A program made the translations under genes and the position numbers. The notes under the pieces are model-generated. The model had not been told where the DNA came from, made no database searches, and saw nothing but the letters and a program-made list of their open reading frames with translations. Positions 32,918 to 34,286 of a stretch of 34,286 bases of DNA are shown here, in pieces; position 1 is the stretch's first letter, and the number at the start of each line of letters is the position of its first letter. The DNA is from Rhodospirillaceae bacterium CCH5-H10 (GTDB taxonomy: Bacteria; Pseudomonadota; Alphaproteobacteria; Reyranellales; Reyranellaceae), in NCBI GenBank assembly GCA_001557035.1, contig LSKJ01000826.1:1-34286 (forward strand), read 5' to 3'.

Positions 32918-33715
32918 TCAGGCAGCCTTGGCTAAGGTTGGCTGGGCATTGCGCGGAGGAACACCGATCGAGGCGCGTTCGATGACGGTTTTGATCTCGG
33001 CGCTGCGGCGGACGAGGTTGTAGCGCAGGCCGGTGTAGAGGTTCATCGGGAACGGCATCGGTGCATTGAAGTCGATGATCAGCACGACGCGGGTCTCGTC
33101 GGTCTGGTTCTTCACCCAGTGCTCGCGCGTGTCGTCGAACACCAGCGGCTCGCCTTCCTTCCAGAAGAAGTGATGGCCACCGATCTCGATCCAGCACTTC
33201 TCCGGCTCGGTCGGCACGATCAGCGGGTAGTGGAAGCGAATGATGCCGGCGGCCGACCCGCGGTGCGGCTCGATCTCGGCACGGCCGGCCAGGATGCTGA
33301 ACAGCGCCGAATGGACACCCGGAATCCGGCTGATTGCGGCCATCGTGTCTGGCACCGCGGCAGCGTTCTCGGTGACCTCATGGCCCCACAGCTTCAGCAG
33401 GAAGGTGCGCCAGGCGCGGCCGGGCACGTAGAGGTCGCGCGGATGGACCTCATGCAGGGCCGGAATTTCCTCGTGGTGGCTGAGCAGGTACTCGAGGTCG
33501 GCCTTGATCTTGGCGTGGCTCTTCTTGAGTTCGGACAGGACCGGGAAAACCCTCATCGCGTCTTCGCCGCCCAGCGGCAGCTTGGGCATGTTCCGCAGGA
33601 TCATGTCCGAGAGCTTGAGGTTGAAGTCTTCCAGCGGCTGCTGCGGAAGCCAGATATGCTTGGTCAGGTAGAACCGACCCTTTTCGCCGACATTTGGTTT
33701 GTTCGCGGATTCCAT
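32918..33715 (-). CDS. Aspartyl/asparaginyl beta-hydroxylase family protein (LpxO-like)
   Basis: A 265-aa Fe(II)/2-oxoglutarate dioxygenase of the PF05118 family. The core shows PGVHSALFSILAGRAEIEPHRGSAAGIIRFHYPL with H151 and CWIEIGGHHFFWKEGEPLVFDDTREHWVKN with H199, giving the His...His iron site, then ETRVVLIIDF. Bacterial members include LpxO, which hydroxylates lipid A acyl chains; the target here may be a lipid or a protein. The start at 33715 is the ATG of MESANKPNVGEKGRFYLTKH. The REP at 32891 lies immediately after its stop. Confidence 0.85.
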   Translation of the reverse strand: MESANKPNVGEKGRFYLTKHIWLPQQPLEDFNLKLSDMILRNMPKLPLGGEDAMRVFPVLSELKKSHAKIKADLEYLLSHHEEIPALHEVHPRDLYVPGRAWRTFLLKLWGHEVTENAAAVPDTMAAISRIPGVHSALFSILAGRAEIEPHRGSAAGIIRFHYPLIVPTEPEKCWIEIGGHHFFWKEGEPLVFDDTREHWVKNQTDETRVVLIIDFNAPMPFPMNLYTGLRYNLVRRSAEIKTVIERASIGVPPRNAQPTLAKAA

Positions 33716-33827
33716 GACCTGTGTGCCTCGCGTTCGACGCTGCCGGGCGCGGCGGACCGTCTCGATTTCCTACGCCAAAGCCCGGAAAACATGCAAGAAT
33801 TCCGAATAACCGCTAGTATAGCCCAAG

Positions 33828-34286
33828 ATGTTCCGTTTTGCCGACGTCCCGTTGTCGCTGTCAGGGATGACCCGGATCGCCGGGAAGCGCGTATTTCTGC
33901 GTGCGCCCAGCATGGACGACTGGCCGGAATGGGCCGAACTGCGCGCCCGCAGCCGGGCCTTCCTCACCCCCTGGGAGCCGACCTGGCCCGAGGACTCGCT
34001 GGCCCGGGATCATTTCCGCCGCCGCCTGCGCCAGCAGGCCAAGGAGTGGCGGGCAGGCGAGGCCTATGGCCTGTTCGTCTTCACCAACGAAGGGCGCCGT
34101 CTGGTGGGCGGCATCAACCTCAGCAACGTCCGCCGCGGCGTCGCCCAGACGGCCTCGGTCGGCTACTGGATGGGCCAGCCCTATGCCGGCCAGGGGCTGA
34201 TGACCGACGGGCTGCGGGCCACCCTGCCGTTCGTCTTCGACGACCTTCGCCTGCACCGGCTCGAGGCGGCCTGCCTGCCGCACAAC
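33828..34286 (+). CDS. GNAT acetyltransferase, RimJ/RimL-like (3' end outside window)
   Basis: 153 codons are visible from ATG 33828 (MFRFADVPLSLSGMTRIAGKRVFLRAPSMDDWPEWAELRARSRAFL). TPWEPTWPEDSL, GINLSNVRRGVAQTASVGYWMGQPYAGQGLMTDGL (acetyl-CoA-binding Q/GxGxxT-like loop) and LRLHRLEAACLPHN are typical of RimJ-type acetyltransferases acting on protein N-termini. The reading frame runs open to the end of the window. In many alphaproteobacteria this gene directly follows the M16 peptidase gene; here a RAYT and an LpxO-like gene lie between. No strong ribosome binding site is seen. Confidence 0.92.
   Translation, partial: MFRFADVPLSLSGMTRIAGKRVFLRAPSMDDWPEWAELRARSRAFLTPWEPTWPEDSLARDHFRRRLRQQAKEWRAGEAYGLFVFTNEGRRLVGGINLSNVRRGVAQTASVGYWMGQPYAGQGLMTDGLRATLPFVFDDLRLHRLEAACLPHN

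Overview
The window is GC-rich bacterial chromosome and almost certainly from an alphaproteobacterium. The evidence is the trxB - LysR (LsrB/VtlR type) - small RNA order near the left end, the coxB-coxA-ctaB-coxF-ctaG-coxC-DUF983-SURF1 cytochrome oxidase cluster with thrC and an M16 processing-peptidase homologue downstream, and dispersed intergenic palindromes of the kind common in rhizobia and relatives. Hyphomicrobiales or Reyranella-like bacteria are plausible, but genus cannot be set from the sequence alone.

Layout: 1-1732 holds a partial septation protein A gene, an NTF2-like gene and an Lrp/AsnC regulator, all on the minus strand. 1909-4036 holds trxB, an LsrB-type LysR gene and a probable AbcR-type small RNA ending in a strong terminator. 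4142-5020 is a DUF6492 gene. 5017-9461 (minus) is an acyl-CoA catabolic operon: TctC-type binding protein, crotonase, small GIY-YIG-like protein, acyl-CoA dehydrogenase and CoA transferase. 9534-11542 (minus) is an exported redox group: two paralogous thioredoxin-fold proteins and the MsrP methionine sulfoxide reductase. 11638-15085 (minus) holds an EF-G-like GTPase and an aspartate aminotransferase. 15717-19037 (minus) is a circularly permuted ATP-grasp / alpha-E / transglutaminase operon. 19122-20502 holds an enoyl reductase-like gene and an NTF2-like gene. 20527-21072 (minus) is an exported cyclophilin. 21351-27677 is the aa3 oxidase and assembly operon, continuing into an M32 carboxypeptidase, DUF1272, thrC and the M16 peptidase up to 32241. 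32263-32916 is a REP-flanked RAYT transposase, followed by an LpxO-like hydroxylase (minus) and a partial RimJ-like acetyltransferase.

The most striking observation is at 11108-11542. A full-length gene for an exported thioredoxin-fold protein has a single in-frame TGA exactly where the first cysteine of the CxxC motif should be, giving U-G-G-C-K in place of C-G-P-C-K. The frame stays open and coding-like for 104 codons after the TGA, the cis-proline region is kept, and the intact neighbouring paralogue has nearly the same length. A hairpin with bacterial-SECIS-like geometry lies directly behind the TGA. This is a candidate selenoprotein in a periplasmic redox cluster with msrP. A nonsense mutation or a sequencing error is the alternative, and no selenocysteine machinery is visible in the window.

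Other points of interest: the LsrB-type regulator has no cysteines; the transglutaminase has Ala in place of the catalytic Cys; a palindromic repeat supplies both the 3' end of the ATP-grasp gene and the ribosome binding site of the next gene; and REP hairpins abut both ends of the RAYT reading frame, one with compensatory base changes.
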